Origin: Pyrenochaeta sp. MPI-SDFR-AT-0127
Lineage: Eukaryota; Ascomycota; Dothideomycetes; Pleosporales; Cucurbitariaceae
Reading direction: 5' to 3'
NCBI GenBank assembly: GCA_020747015.1
Contig: JAGTJM010000051.1
Span: 62,001 to 126,000, forward strand
DNA length: 64,000 bases
The notes beneath the pieces are model-generated. The model made no database searches and had not been told where the DNA came from. It saw only the letters and a program-made list of their open reading frames with translations. The stretch's first letter is position 1, and each line of letters starts with the position of its first letter. This document shows positions 22,881-34,856 of this stretch, in pieces. The translations under genes and the position numbers were made by a program.

Positions 22881-23884
22881 GGGCCTTGATGGAATTTATC
22901 TGGATGGATCATGGGTACATGGTGAGGACGCTGATAAATACACACGTGCCTAGTTTTGTTTTTCCGCCGGCGCGAGACCTGTTTTCAGAATATTTCAACT
23001 ACCTGTTTGGATAATGATTTACGTCTCCTATATTTGTGTATTCAGAAGAAAGACCGCAGCTACACAAGTTACATTCTGTACTAAAGATAGCTCCCTAGTC
23101 CCTACCAGGCGATTAGTAGCTATGCTGAGTATGCGAGACGCGTAAATGGACGTCCCATACCGACTAATCGTGGTTATGCCTGCGGATCGGTTTTTGACGG
23201 TCTGTCCCCGCACTTCTCGCGGCCTCGGCTCGGGACCTCGTACGTACCGGTATACGTCCGTGGGAATGCGATTCACGCAGCTCACCGAAACACACAGCAA
23301 CGTCCTCTCACAATGCAGCACAAGTTGGAGAGCCCCGGATTCAGTCCGGGCCTAACTCTACGATCCCCACGTGTTCACTACATTTACCAGGTCGCGTAAC
23401 GCGAATGAGAAGGTCAAGGCTTTTTCCCCCGCGCAACATCCGGAGACACGTCCCAGAATGGAAGTACCCCAGAATGCTCCGGGGCGCCAAGCTGCACATC
23501 AATATATCGCTGGGCAGCAATTTGACGACTCATTGGCAACGTGAGCGTGTCGATCATGGGCATTGGATACCCGTTTTGTGTTCGACCGGTAGGCCAGCTT
23601 TTGACAACGGAGAAGGAGTCTGGAATGGCAAGGCTGAAGCCATGAACTGCATCTGGTGACACGGAGCGCTAATGCCGTTGCCAACGGTGACGCAGCAGTG
23701 GAAGACTGCATCCTGATATTTAGAAAAAAAAACGCTTGTGACAGAAGCAGAAATCCAGGTACAAAAGGCGGAAGCATAACCCTCTTCACATATCAAAAAT
23801 ATTCGCCACCCATTACCTTCCCTTTCATAAGCAATATCAAACCTTTGAGATTAAGCTTCTCTACAAGCCCCCCAATCGCTCAAG
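22881..23884. other. Intergenic between BVMO and cutinase
   Basis: About 1 kb. No supported gene. A hairpin-like CCCCGGATTCAGTCCGGGC lies near 23334-23352. The right end is the cutinase promoter and leader. Confidence 0.3.
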
Positions 23885-24763
23885 ATGAAGGCATTCACAC
23901 AATCTCTCCTTCCCCTCGCGGTTCTCTTTAGCACAGCCATCGCCGCACCAGCGCCAGTCAGCGGCGTCAGCTTCCCAATCACTGATGTAATTGGTACGGA
24001 CCTGACCGTTGAGGAGTATGCGCAACAACTTGAGGGCCGCGCCGTTGAGAAGCCTGCTCTAACCAAGCGTCAATACAATGGCAACACATACAACCAGCTC
24101 ACAGACGGCACAGCATGCCGTGAGATCACACTCATCTACGCCCGTGGCACAACGCAGGATGGAAACGTAGGTGCTGCGACCGACGAAGGCCCGACCTTTT
24201 TCAACGCCCTGGCAAGTCGTCTCGGAGGAACGAGTCGGCTGGCGATTCAGGGTGTCACTTACTCGGCCAACATCTTTGGCTTTTTGGCGGGAGGTGATTC
24301 AGCGGGCGCGGATACGACATTCAACTTGATCAACACTGTAAGTGCTGCTAAACCTAAATCAAGGAGATGCTGAAATGCTAATGTAATTCCTCAGGCAGCA
24401 TCAAGATGCCCCTCAACCAAGATTGTACTGTCTGGATATAGCCAGGGTGCTCAGCTGGTTCACACCGCTACACAGCGGCTTTCAGCCACAATTGCTGCCA
24501 GAATCAACGCAGGTTAGTCATTCCCTTTTGAGGACTACACCTCGCTTCCAACTTCATGGGTTGTTTACTGACTTTTATTAGTTGTCACTTTCGGTGACCC
24601 AGACAGGGATGAGACTTTCGGCCCCGTTGCTGCCTCCAAGATTCTCATCATTTGCCACAATGGCGATAACATTTGCGACAACGGTATCATTGTCACCGAC
24701 CAGCACAGGAACTATGAGCTCGATGCTCCCGCTGCTGCCGCGTTTGTGGTTGCAAGGGTCTAA
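23885..24763 (+). CDS. Secreted cutinase
   Basis: Three exons, with introns near 24339-24394 and 24513-24580, give about 250 residues. A signal peptide is evident: MKAFTQSLLPLAVLFSTAIA then APAP. A KRQ site near residue 62 suggests a pro-peptide. The cutinase body has ACREITLIYARGT, the nucleophile elbow GYSQGAQ, and a late Asp/His pair in ICHNGDNICDNG and QHRNYELD. Cysteines are in the usual four places. Cutinases hydrolyse ester bonds of plant cutin outside the cell and signal a plant-associated life style. It is convergent with the UNC93-like transporter (about 105 bp between stops). Its link with the oxidative cluster is only by position. Confidence 0.95.
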
Positions 24764-24868
24764 AATTGGACGAGTTTCAGAAGCAGCTTTATTCATAGCA
24801 TTTGAAAATAGTAAAAGTATATTCTTTCATCAATCATACAAAGAGATGCAGCTCAAATGAGCGCCCTC

Positions 24869-26299
24869 TTAAGGCGTATCAGCCAACTTCGTGTCCGCCT
24901 TCACATCCTCATCTGTAACACGGATTTCATGGCTTCCCTCCAGCTCCGAAAGGATGATCCAAGTGGGAACGATGCAGAGCAGGGTGAAGCCAAAGTTAAT
25001 GCCAATACTGACAAAGTGGTTTGCGCCGCCTTCGGATTGCATACTGTATGATATATGTTAGTGAATGTTTAGCTAAGGTATTGCGGGATCAGCTTACGCC
25101 CATGCTACGGTTTGACCAAGTGCCTCAACACCTCGTAAGATACCAGTGTGATGGCTTAGATTGGACAAATCTGTTGCGTACTGTCCGACTAGCCAGTAGA
25201 GAAATTGCTGGAATGCCTGGCCACCGAATTGCCAGAAGAACACAAGCGCATAGCTCTTGCCAAAGCCTCCCTGGAACCAGTCAAAGACTGGCTTCTCTGC
25301 AGCATTGTAAAACTGTTGTTGCAGAATCGAAGCCCAGATCCAGGTGCCGACCAAAATAGTAACAATGGAAATAAACGCAATTCGTGCGCGAGTCTTGATG
25401 TGAATCTTCTGGTTGTCGAGCAACGCCGCGATCATGAACGAACTAAATATGCCAGCAAAATTGGTGAAGAAGCTAGAAAAGGCGCGCGATCGGACGGTGA
25501 AGTACGATGTCAACCAAGTGCTCACAAAGCCATTGTAGAAGTAGCTGATAAAGAACGCTGGGAGCAGAAGCAAAATGCGCCGGCTGATGAACAATTTGCC
25601 AACGGCTTTGAACTCGCCGCCCCACGAAGCAGCGCGCTCGGTAACGATCCTTGTGCCATCCTTGCGCCAGACTTTGTGTGCTGGCGACAAGCACAATGCG
25701 ATGGGGAGGCCGAGGCACATGATGACGATGAAGACGATATATGTTGAAGACGAGACTGAGCCTGCGGTGCTCCTGTTCGCATTTAGGCCTAGGTTGATGG
25801 CTCCTCCGACAATGGGACCAGCAGCCTTTGCTGTTTGCCAGATGGCGAGGTAGAACGCGCGATCGCCAGGTGAAGGATAACCAATGATGATAGCTGCTTC
25901 AGCCGCCCAGAAGAAACCAGCTGATATTCCACACAGTGCGCTGCCGAAGAGCAAGAACCAGGTGTTTGCGCTGATGTTGTTCGTGTAAAGTCCAGCACCG
26001 TATAGCGGGTATCCGATGGCTCCCAATGCGAGTCCGTAATTCAATCCGATACGATTGTTGATTGCACCAGCGGCTACACACACAACGGAGAAGAGCCCGT
26101 AGACCAGAGCATTGGCGGCAGATACGGCGTAGGGCTCTGCGGCTCCTCCCGCTCCTAGGCCGCCAAGAGCATCCCACATCCCCGGTGCAGTGAAAGATAC
26201 ACCGCATGCGACGATGATCTGGAAAGGAACCGACCGGAAAAAGGACTTGGGCTTTGCTATGAAAGAACCCGCAGGCTCAGAGGCAGCGGAGGACGACAT
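24869..26299 (-). CDS. UNC93-like / MFS membrane transporter
   Basis: Two exons give about 460 residues with 11-12 hydrophobic helices. ATG at 26299 (MSSSAASEP) is the first usable start; the open frame extends further upstream without ATG. Family marks: FTAPGMWDALGGLGAGG after the first helix, YPLYGAGLY and GFFWAAEAAI. The final exon (24869 to about 25043) begins near SEGGANHFVSIGINFGF and ends with a short acidic tail. UNC93-like fungal proteins are common plasma or vacuolar membrane proteins; substrates are unknown. It lies between the cutinase and a long spacer, and probably does not belong to the oxidative cluster. Confidence 0.88.
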
Positions 26300-28011
26300 G
26301 GTGACGTCTTGTGTTGGGCCGGAATGATCGTGGGAGGAGGCTGATGAAGATGGCAGGCCATCCTGCAACACGGAACCTTACATCTTTTATTGCAGAGATC
26401 ATTCGGGTAAACTCAGGAGGGACGTGGGTGGCTTGGAGAACAATTTTTCTCTTAGTGATGCTGTAGAGGCGGCCATGCGCAACGCGACAATGAAATTCAA
26501 TGGGGCGAGCACGACATCAACGCTACTGACTCGTACGAACCCAACAGCGCACCCTGCTGCGAAACTTTTCCATGCCTCTACTGGAAATTTTTAGGTGCTT
26601 GCGAATCTAATTCCGGCTTCTGTCGGTACTCGGCATTGTCCGAAACTGCTTTTTGTATGTGATCTTCTGCTGTAGTCAACGACAAAACGAATTCTGCATG
26701 AGTTCACTACGCTTTGCTCTCGATTTGCCTGAGTCAGGATTTTTCCGACACCAGTGGCGATACAGGTGGATACAAGGCATACACTCTTTATCTTTACATT
26801 GAAGACTATTATTGTCGCAAGATGTAATAGCACAGGAATTCTGTCCATCTGCACGCATTTTAGTCCTAGCTGGTGTAATTACCATGATGTTACCCTTTCC
26901 CCTGAAGCCAGCCAACCCGAAGAGGGTTTGTGGATCTGGTATGCGATATATTTGATAAGGCGCAATGCGTGCTGCATGGGATAGTGAGCACGTAATCATT
27001 TGGTCTCCCAAGAAACCACGTGATTTCCCGGTTTCTATGCAGCAGTGGGAGCCCTACGCCTGGGCTGTACCTAAACTGCGCCTCGCCTCCTACAGATCAC
27101 CTACGGATTGGTTGGGATCAGTTTTATTGGACAGCATTCGTTTGGAAGTTCATGACCAATGATTGGACCAACCAACCTCATCCCAAGATTCGGGAGCCAG
27201 TCTGCCCCGCTGAAGGTGATGGCCCCGATATAGAAACTTGTTCCACTTTTCGCAGAAAGACTGGGACTGGGGAGATATCAGGAATTAGAGGAGGCAAGAC
27301 TTGGTAGCGCGTTGTTGAAAGCCTGGAAGCACAAATACACCAGTGCTAGTGAGGTGATTGAGGACATCCACGCAATTGCTGCAAAAGGGTGGAATGAGAG
27401 TTTATGGCGACGAGGTCTACATCGACGCAAAGTAGGGGGGCGGGGGGGATATATATAAAGTAGTCGAAAGTAGGTCCATTGCCTATCGAGTGCAGATTGG
27501 ACTTGACGTCGAGAGATGAGTAGATCAAATGCGAAATGTGCAAGTTGTTTACCACAATGCACGCAATTTGTATAGGATAATGATCAAGCTGATCCAGACC
27601 ATCTTTTCCCAATGCCTGCTTCCTCATTTTATCCTGTGCTGTCACAGTAAGCGCATCTGGGCTAACAATCTAGAGCAGCCACTGTTCAGTGCAGGATTCA
27701 AGCCTAGAAGCCTATCCAGGGCAATTCCTTTTTTTGAGCCATATAGTAATAGTATATGCTACCCTACTGCATCATCTACTTATCACAATTTGAAGGCTGC
27801 TCATCTTGTATCGGTCCAAACGCCACGGGACGGGTTGCACTCGTAAAAGGAGGTTTATGCGTGGTGCTTGAAATTGTTGTACCAAATTTGACCAACTGCG
27901 TTCCTGTGGTTCTGTCGACGCGAATATGGTAATCTGGTTGAAGTGTTGTGCAATCACTGCAACCTCCATAGTATTGCTACCAATGCCAACAACTACTAAC
28001 CTAATCCCTCG
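26300..28011. other. 1.7-kb intergenic region
   Basis: No supported gene on either strand. Includes a G-rich run followed by ATATATATA at about 27435-27457. The left end is the transporter promoter; the right end is the 3' region of the HET gene. Confidence 0.35.
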
Positions 28012-29820
28012 TCATGCAAGCACCACCTCTTGCAAGGCCTTCTCTGCACTTGGCCACACCTCTCCATACATAGCCCCATGTACATAAGCCTCCTCCACAA
28101 TAATACGCAACCCAAACTCAATTCTGCGCAGGATATACGGCCGATCTGCCCCTTCCAACAGCCATATCTCATCACCTGCTTTCATCCATCCATCAGACGT
28201 CCCAATATACCCATCCGCAGAGACAAAAGCATGGGACTTTGGGTTGATTGTGTAAAAAGAAAATGTGCCTGCGCCAGCATCCAAATCAGAGTGAGGAGGC
28301 TGGATAAATGGTGCTTGCAAGCGAGCCAGCATTGCATCCTCCTGTTCACGCGTAGACTCCCCGCCGTCTGTAGTGTTGCTCCCCTGATCGTCAAAGAAAT
28401 TGTCGTAGAGGTCATTCGTGCAGAGACGAGAATAAAATGTAAGACTGTCCATCCTTTCGCCCGTCTTCGGGTAGATGTCTCCTCCGATGTGCCGTTGGAA
28501 CATTTCGAAAAAGTCGCAGTTTATCGTCTCTGCAATGGTGGTGAGGCGAAAGCCACGGAGAGTGAGGAGCAGGGGGTCTGGAGGGTTCTTGGAAGTGGGA
28601 TCGCTTATTCTGGCTTTGCTGGATAGCGTTGCACAGAACGGCTTCTTGCGTTTTAACAAGACTTCTGCAGAGTCCCCGCTCGCATATCGCCAATCAGCAA
28701 CCCAGGAGGGGACGGTATCTTCACCCTGACGATATTCAAAAGAAGTGATGTCAAGAAAGCAGGAAAGGCTACCGTTCTGCCGAATGAAGCGACGGGTGAA
28801 GTCAGCGTAGACACGGCCAACTGGAAGGGTATAGTCAGGTATGAAAGGATGCGTGTCAAGATCAGAGGCGAGGCCAAGCATGCAATAGATTTTGTCTCTG
28901 GGGTCGGTAGCGTTACGTAGACGAGTATCACGGACGAGGCTATAAAGCTGGAATTTCCGCGTTCGAAGGTCTGCATACTCTTGCTCGGTGCGTATCTTGC
29001 GCAGCTGCATGGTGCTCTTGATACAGGCTTCGAATCTATGAAAGGTGGGATACCAAGTCAAGAACTCACGGTGCCACTCGGATGTACGATAAAGACCAAG
29101 AAGAACCATTTCAAGATATTGAAGGTCTACAGTGAAGTCTCCGCATATAAGTAGGGCTTTAGCAGCGAGGATGGCTTCTTGCAGCACCCATACGCGGGAG
29201 AACCAGTCACGCTGCAGGAGTTGAGTTAGGCCAGACCAGGTGTCTTCGTATGCAGCAGGTATATCAAATTTGGCAATAGAGAATTTTTCTCCTTTTTCTA
29301 CGGCCTTGATGTACTCGGGAGTAGCAGAGACTTCCTTGAACGCGGTGGAAATCTGGATGATCAGGTCGCACGCCTGTTTTGTATCCTCATCTGCTGGGCC
29401 CAGCCAAATAGGCACAGAAGTGGCAAGTCCATAGATTTTGCCCATCAACTGTACTTGAGTGGAGCGTTCTTCCATGTCTTGTTGGTTAATGGCAATGGCG
29501 TCGATCCAGAGTACTCGTGGGGGTCCAGCAGCCTCTAAGCGAAGGGCACGCAGAGCTTGGCTGAGATTACCGTATATCCTAAGTCGACAACCGTTGCAAA
29601 TAATGTAATGAACATCTTGTGGATCACCCCAAACGTACGAAAGAGCTTCAAATTCTGGTTTAGCGTCCAGAGAGACGTGACGAAGAGTGCAACTTGTCAC
29701 ATCATCTGCCTTGCCCGGAAATAGTTCGACGAGTCTGATATCTGTTGCTCCTTCTAGGGGAGCATACTGGTAGGGTTGCAAATCCACTACATCTTGATGT
29801 GATACCACTAGGGTAGTCAT
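28012..29820 (-). CDS. HET-domain (heterokaryon incompatibility) protein
   Basis: Single exon of 602 residues. The HET domain lies at about residues 50-210: FEALSYVWGDPQD, then WIDAIAINQQDMEERSTQV, then VPIWLGPADEDT, the three classic blocks of the family. After it come TRDRKIYCMLG-like sequence (NATDPRDKIYCMLGLASD) and a variable C-terminal half without recognised repeats. HET proteins trigger programmed cell death after fusion of unlike strains or act as NLR-like immune effectors. No NACHT, ankyrin or WD module is visible, so partner recognition is unknown. The gene stands alone between 0.7 kb and 1.7 kb spacers, as often seen for dispensable HET genes. Confidence 0.93.
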   Translation of the reverse strand: MTTLVVSHQDVVDLQPYQYAPLEGATDIRLVELFPGKADDVTSCTLRHVSLDAKPEFEALSYVWGDPQDVHYIICNGCRLRIYGNLSQALRALRLEAAGPPRVLWIDAIAINQQDMEERSTQVQLMGKIYGLATSVPIWLGPADEDTKQACDLIIQISTAFKEVSATPEYIKAVEKGEKFSIAKFDIPAAYEDTWSGLTQLLQRDWFSRVWVLQEAILAAKALLICGDFTVDLQYLEMVLLGLYRTSEWHREFLTWYPTFHRFEACIKSTMQLRKIRTEQEYADLRTRKFQLYSLVRDTRLRNATDPRDKIYCMLGLASDLDTHPFIPDYTLPVGRVYADFTRRFIRQNGSLSCFLDITSFEYRQGEDTVPSWVADWRYASGDSAEVLLKRKKPFCATLSSKARISDPTSKNPPDPLLLTLRGFRLTTIAETINCDFFEMFQRHIGGDIYPKTGERMDSLTFYSRLCTNDLYDNFFDDQGSNTTDGGESTREQEDAMLARLQAPFIQPPHSDLDAGAGTFSFYTINPKSHAFVSADGYIGTSDGWMKAGDEIWLLEGADRPYILRRIEFGLRIIVEEAYVHGAMYGEVWPSAEKALQEVVLA

Positions 29821-30561
29821 GAGGCGAGTGTGGTGCAGGTATAGTTTATCAATAGGTGGGATTAGAATAAGTGGTCAAGTTTATCGTGGCTAGGTGAGTC
29901 GAGGTTGTAAGACCGTAGATAGCGTGTTCTGCCACCTAGCGCACGTCCCCAACGTGGTTACGGACCCTAATGCACACGAATACCAAAACACGACCATTTT
30001 TGACGCATAAAAACATCACCCATATAGTAGATATAGAGGAAGTACTTGCTACTCTAGAATCCTTACATTACACACCTATGTTGCAGGCACAGCCATTATA
30101 AGGATCCTGGCTCATCCTGCCCACTTGAGAAGGTCTCTCTGTTATGCCGTTTGAAGTGGCAAGCTGCATTATCTCGTGGAGAGCATATGCCATGCTTGAA
30201 TGTAAAATGTAGCAGCAGACCAATGTACCAAACTAAACTAAACCAGTAGGGGAAGACTGTGGCGAGGTACTGCATTGCAAATAACTACGTCAAGCGTAAC
30301 TCCTTATGTTTACGAAGATACAAATAGAGTTGGAGACGAGAGCCGAAGCGCGTCGGCATTTGCGCCCCGCCATTTTCGGCCAGCAAGTCTAGCCGAGCCG
30401 ATGACATCGATGCATCGGCTTAAACATCGGACAAATCATCCCACTTGACAATCCACGACAACTCTATAAGCCGACCCAGGCCCTCAATTTAGCTGGAAAA
30501 AGCTCCTGGTAGGCCTCACTTTCGAATTTATACACACACTCAACCTGCCAAAGTCACAGCC
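29821..30561. promoter_or_regulatory. Divergent spacer between HET gene and NIT2
   Basis: About 740 bp holding both promoters. No coding sequence seen. It marks the change from accessory to conserved genes. Confidence 0.35.
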
Positions 30562-31461
30562 ATGGCATCGCTTCTCAAGCAATCGCTCAAACTCGCCCTC
30601 ATCCAACTCGCGTCTGGGGCAGACAAAGCACACAACCTCTCCCACGCGCGGAGCAAAGTGCTCGAAGCTGCGAAAAAGGGCGCAAAGCTCGTGGTACTGC
30701 CCGAGTGCTTCAACTCGCCATACGGGACAAAATACTTTGACAAGTACGCCGAGACGTTATTGCCGTCGCCGCCGTCGGAAGCGCAGTCGCCCTCGTTCCA
30801 CGCACTCTCCAATCTAGCAAAGGAGGCAAACGTATACCTAGTGGGGGGAAGCATACCGGAGCGCGACGAGAATTCAAAGGATGAGAAGAAGCTGTACAAC
30901 ACGAGCCTCACATTTGGTCCGTCGGGGGAGCTGTTAGCGACGCATCGCAAAGTGCATCTCTTCGACATTGACATACCGGGCAAGATCAAGTTCAAGGAGT
31001 CGGAAGTGCTGTCGCCAGGGAATAAGATTACACTACTTGACCTACCAGAGTATGGAAAGATTGCCATTGCGATATGCTACGACGTGCGTTTCCCTGAACT
31101 CGCTACTATTGCGGCGCGCAAAGGCGCGTTTTTGCTGTTATATCCGGGTGCGTTCAATCTTACTACGGGCGCGTTGCATTGGGAGCTGCTAGCGCGGGCG
31201 CGGGCGACGGACAATCAAGTGTACGTTGGGCTGTGCTCGCCGGCGAGGGACATGCAGGCCGAGTACAATGCGTGGGGACACAGTATGGTTGTTGACCCCA
31301 ATGCGCAAGTACTGGAGCAGCTAGATGAGAAGGAGGGGATTGTGATTCAGGAGCTGGAAGCAGGGAAGATTGAGGAGATTAGGAAGGGAGTGCCGCTGTA
31401 TGGGCAGAGACGGTTTGATGTGTACCCAGATGTGAGCGAGGGTGGGAGGTTTAAAGAGTAG
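30562..31461 (+). CDS. NIT2: Omega-amidase (Nit2-type carbon-nitrogen hydrolase)
   Basis: Single exon, 299 residues, as in the family. The catalytic triad is visible: Glu in VLPECFNSPYG (about residue 49), Lys in HRKVHLFD (about 131) and Cys in AICYDVRFPEL (about 174). GGSIPE, DIDIPGKI and YPGAFNLTTGALHWELL are typical of Nit2 rather than Nit1. It hydrolyses alpha-ketoglutaramate and alpha-ketosuccinamate to the keto acids and ammonia, closing the glutamine and asparagine transaminase routes, in the cytosol or mitochondria. Third codon positions are strongly G/C in the 5' half. A conserved housekeeping gene; the call is secure. Confidence 0.95.
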   Translation: MASLLKQSLKLALIQLASGADKAHNLSHARSKVLEAAKKGAKLVVLPECFNSPYGTKYFDKYAETLLPSPPSEAQSPSFHALSNLAKEANVYLVGGSIPERDENSKDEKKLYNTSLTFGPSGELLATHRKVHLFDIDIPGKIKFKESEVLSPGNKITLLDLPEYGKIAIAICYDVRFPELATIAARKGAFLLLYPGAFNLTTGALHWELLARARATDNQVYVGLCSPARDMQAEYNAWGHSMVVDPNAQVLEQLDEKEGIVIQELEAGKIEEIRKGVPLYGQRRFDVYPDVSEGGRFKE

Positions 31462-32476
31462 GGACATGATTATGGGTTTGGTAGTCGAACGATAGAACAC
31501 GTGAGGTCGCTGTGTACTGGCTCCAGAAGATTATTTTGCTACACGGCCATGTTACATGCACAGGTTACGTTGTATGTGTAGATAAGCCTTTTGTCGACGA
31601 ACCCAGTTAGATTGTTGATCTGACGTGTGAATACGAGCAAGCGACAACACCAAGATGTGTGGGTAATGCGACGTGGTCGTGGTAGATGAGCATGAAAGAG
31701 AGCGCGCGCGGAACCAATGGACAATAACAACACCAAGAATCCAAGGCACGTCTCGTCGTGATGTGCATGTGCTCAGCACTGTAAGCAAAGAGCATCCTCG
31801 ATTGCGGGGGGAAATCTAGCTTCATAGCGTAGGTCTCCAGAGCTGGCTTGCTTCATGAAGGCAAACTCGAATGACTGCTGGCAGGTGGTGCCCAAACACC
31901 AGCGGGGGTCAGCAGCACTCTGCCCACCTGTGGTACGCCGATTCGGGCGGTCAAATGGGAGTCGCCGGCAAGCTTGCGCGCGTCCCAGCCGCTCGTGCAA
32001 GTGGCCGGTCGACAACTGCACAAGATGCACAACAGCTGCTTGAAGACGGTGCAAGGCGCTGCAGAGAGGAGTGGGAGGAGCTGGAGTCCTGGGAGATGCA
32101 TGGGCATAGGCAGTCATCAAGGCTGCAGGGCAAAGGCAGGGCAAAGGCAGGGCAGGAGCAGAGCAACAGCAGGACTGCAGGTATGCACCCTACGCTGAAG
32201 GACTGGAAAGTAAACAGAGAAAGGCCTGCAAGAATGGCGCACTTTCCTGGTGGTGGGTAGCCCCTTCCCCCCTCCAGAATGGCTGCTGGTCCCCAAAACA
32301 CGGCCGGCTGGGCGCGCTTTCCTTGTCACTTAAGCGGCACTGCCCCCCCGAAAATTGCGCTCCTTCCCTCCCGGTCGCGCACCTTCCTCGCCAGCTCCCC
32401 CCAGCCCTTTGCCTCACCACAACACAACACACCAAACTCGACGCCCCCCACCACCACCACCACCACCTCGCCAACC
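31462..32476. other. Intergenic with short tandem repeats
   Basis: About 1 kb between NIT2 and the HMG gene. Long frames on both strands here look like composition effects. A tandem run of GGGCAAAGGCA-like units lies at about 32127-32156, and a CCA/ACC trinucleotide run at about 32447-32466 just before the HMG start codon. Confidence 0.4.
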
Positions 32477-34048
32477 ATGGCGCCCAAGTCAAAGCGAGAA
32501 GACACGGGCGAGCTCATGGTCTCTATTGAGCAGTACACCAAGACGCGCGACTCGGTATGTATCAATGTTTTCTTCTTTCCTTGAACGTGCGACGCGCCTG
32601 CCCACACTGTGTTGGACTGGTCGCGAGTGGCACCAGAGTCGCCACGGCCAGCGCGCATTATCGCACCCCGTCGCCATTGTCGCTGCGTCTTTTCTATATC
32701 GCTGTGATCGCCTCGTCTACGCGACTCGCGCATGGCTTCTCTTCCCAAGCCTCTCCCTGCGCTGCAGCCCAAGCCGAGCTCCATGACGCGGGAGGGCCTG
32801 GTGACGCCAGCGCGATCTGCACCACAACAACACTCGGGCGCGACCACCATCCTTGGTCTTGATCACAACGCTTACACATATTCGCACCACCAGGTCATTG
32901 TCGCGCTCAGCAACCTGCAAGGCGGCCTCACCCACGTCCAGAATGGCCTCAACGACCTGTTGCGCGCATACATGCAGCACACGGCCTCGATTCTCGCCGG
33001 CGAAGATGGCGACCTCGACAAGCTCCAGATTCCCTCCACCATTGCTGCGACTGCCAGCGCCGCCATGGAGGCTGCCACAACCGCTGCCACTGGCGTGACC
33101 CAGGTCATCAATGCCGCCAATCAGGTCAATCCCACGGCAGACGGCAAGAGCAAGAAGCGCAAGCGCGAGAAGAAGGAGAGGGACCCCAATGCGCCCAGGA
33201 AGCCGCTCACCGCCGCCTTCTTGTACCATCAGCATGCACGGCCAATTGTAAGGGCAGACCTGGAGGCTGCCCTGGGCCCTGGTCAGACTATTGAGAAGAA
33301 CGCCGTCCAGATTGAAGTCAACAAGAGGTGGAACGAGTTGCCTGAAGAGGAGAAAGAGGTCAGTATTCGTGACTCTTGACAGAAACTGTTCGCTAACTTT
33401 GCACAGCAATGGAAAGCGTCTTACCGCAACTCAATGGAGGAATACAAGGTCGAGATGGCCGAGTATGTCGCAAACAACGGCGCAAAGGTCGCTGACATCC
33501 ACGAGGACGAAGAAGCCTCCGACGAAGCAGAGGCCGAGATTGAGGCGGAAGTTGGCGTCATTGACTCGGACGCGTCCTCGGACGAAGACGAGGAGGCGCC
33601 GCCTGTTACAAAAGCCCCCTCACCACCTGCAAAGGCCTCTCGCAAGCGCCAGAAGACTGCCCAAACTTCTGCTGTAAACGGCACTTCTCTCTCAGCCTCT
33701 AGTGCGGCAGCCGGAAGTGGTGCGACGCCTGTTCCACTCCCAACTTCGCGCGCCGGAAACCAAGCGCCTGCCTCTTCCGCTGTCCCTGAGACCCCGGCAA
33801 AGAAAGACAACAAGAAGAAGAAGGCTGCGCCCCAGGCCATTGCTCCAGCGCCCGCAGCCTCTGCACAACCCGAACCCAGTCCTGAAGAGCAGGGCGGCAA
33901 GAAGAAAACCAAGAGTAGCCGAACCACGCGTAATGCTGAGGCCGAGGGCGACAAGGAGAACGCAGCAGCAGCGGCAGCCCAGGAGAAGGGACCAAAGAAG
34001 GAAAAGCGCGACCGAAGTAAGAGGAAGAGTGAGGCCGCTTCTTCCTAA
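32477..34048 (+). CDS. HMG-box protein
   Basis: Three exons (32477-32554, 32894-33358, 33407-34048) give 394 residues. The first intron is long for this genome (339 nt). An HMG box spans about residues 125-200: KKERDPNAPRKPLTAAFLYHQ, then EVNKRWNELPEEEKEQWKASYRNSMEEY across the second splice. Before it is an alpha-helical part with ALSNLQGGLTHVQNGLNDLL. After it come an acidic run (DSDASSDEDEEAP) and a long Ala/Lys/Pro-rich tail with repeated KKKK and KRDRSKRK, likely nuclear signals. The layout resembles Nhp10/HMGB-type chromatin proteins. It probably bends DNA in a remodelling or transcription complex; which one is not decided. Confidence 0.9.
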
Positions 34049-34856
34049 GGTCTTCGTATCGGTACCTAAATATAAGCACGGGTTGCCAACACCAAAGTCA
34101 TGGTGTTGGGGACGCGAGACAGCAATCAAGCATCAGTGGAAGCTGGCGCATTGGTTAGATGCCATGACCAAGCTCGTTGTCCGCTGTGCATTGGGATTGC
34201 GAACCAGGGATCGAACAGATGACACTGGTTCGACGAGAGTGCTGTGAAGAGGAGTCTCAATGATACGCTTTATACCAACGAGCGTGTCTGCGTGCTTTAA
34301 CACCAAAGACTCGGCAGGCATTTTGGAGGACCATGGAACGCCATTGGTGCGACAAAGCTGTCGCTCGTCCACGACATGTTTCTTTCCTTTATCTTTCACG
34401 GCTTTTGCTTATGCGTTCTCACGATACGAATTCGCTTTCTTCCCGTCTCATTTGCGCGCGTTTGTGTGTCGAGTAGCTGTACATGGTAGCTTTGAGTCTT
34501 CAAAGGCACAGTCAATGATAGGTCAAAGGGGAAAAAAAGTTGAATTCAGTTTGCACCTTGCACTATTCTTGTTTTGTGACTCCAGCTTGGATGAAGGATG
34601 ACAGTGAAAAAAGTAAAGGTCATGTTATGTTTGACGATGTTCTACTGATGCACCATTATCGTCACTACGCCGTGTCCTCATGATTCTCGTCTTCGTAACT
34701 CGATATGAGAATGAAAAAAAAAAAGAGGAAATGGCATGTCTTAACGCCAGAAAATGAGTATGCTGCTATACCAACTCCAAAACGCCCAATGCAGACTGCA
34801 AAGAAACCATAATTATCCATATTCTGCAGCGCACTAACCCTTCATCACTTGCACGC
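34049..34856. other. Intergenic, convergent 3' ends
   Basis: About 800 bp between convergent genes, with A- and T-runs typical of 3' ends. No supported gene. Confidence 0.35.

Noticed and set aside
23334..23352. GC-rich hairpin as a terminator or tRNA arm
   Set aside because: Loop does not match a T-loop, and intrinsic terminators are not expected in a nuclear fungal genome.
31773..32329. Overlapping long frames on both strands
   Set aside because: Due to GC-rich, repeat-bearing DNA; Cys/Pro/Ala-rich translations without domains.
32717..33409. 230-codon frame antisense to the HMG gene
   Set aside because: Shadow of a strongly biased coding sequence; the sense strand has clear domains and splice sites.
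34195..34235. tRNA-like T-loop (GTTCGATCC on the minus strand)
   Set aside because: The stem does not pair properly and no D-arm or acceptor stem can be fitted around it.
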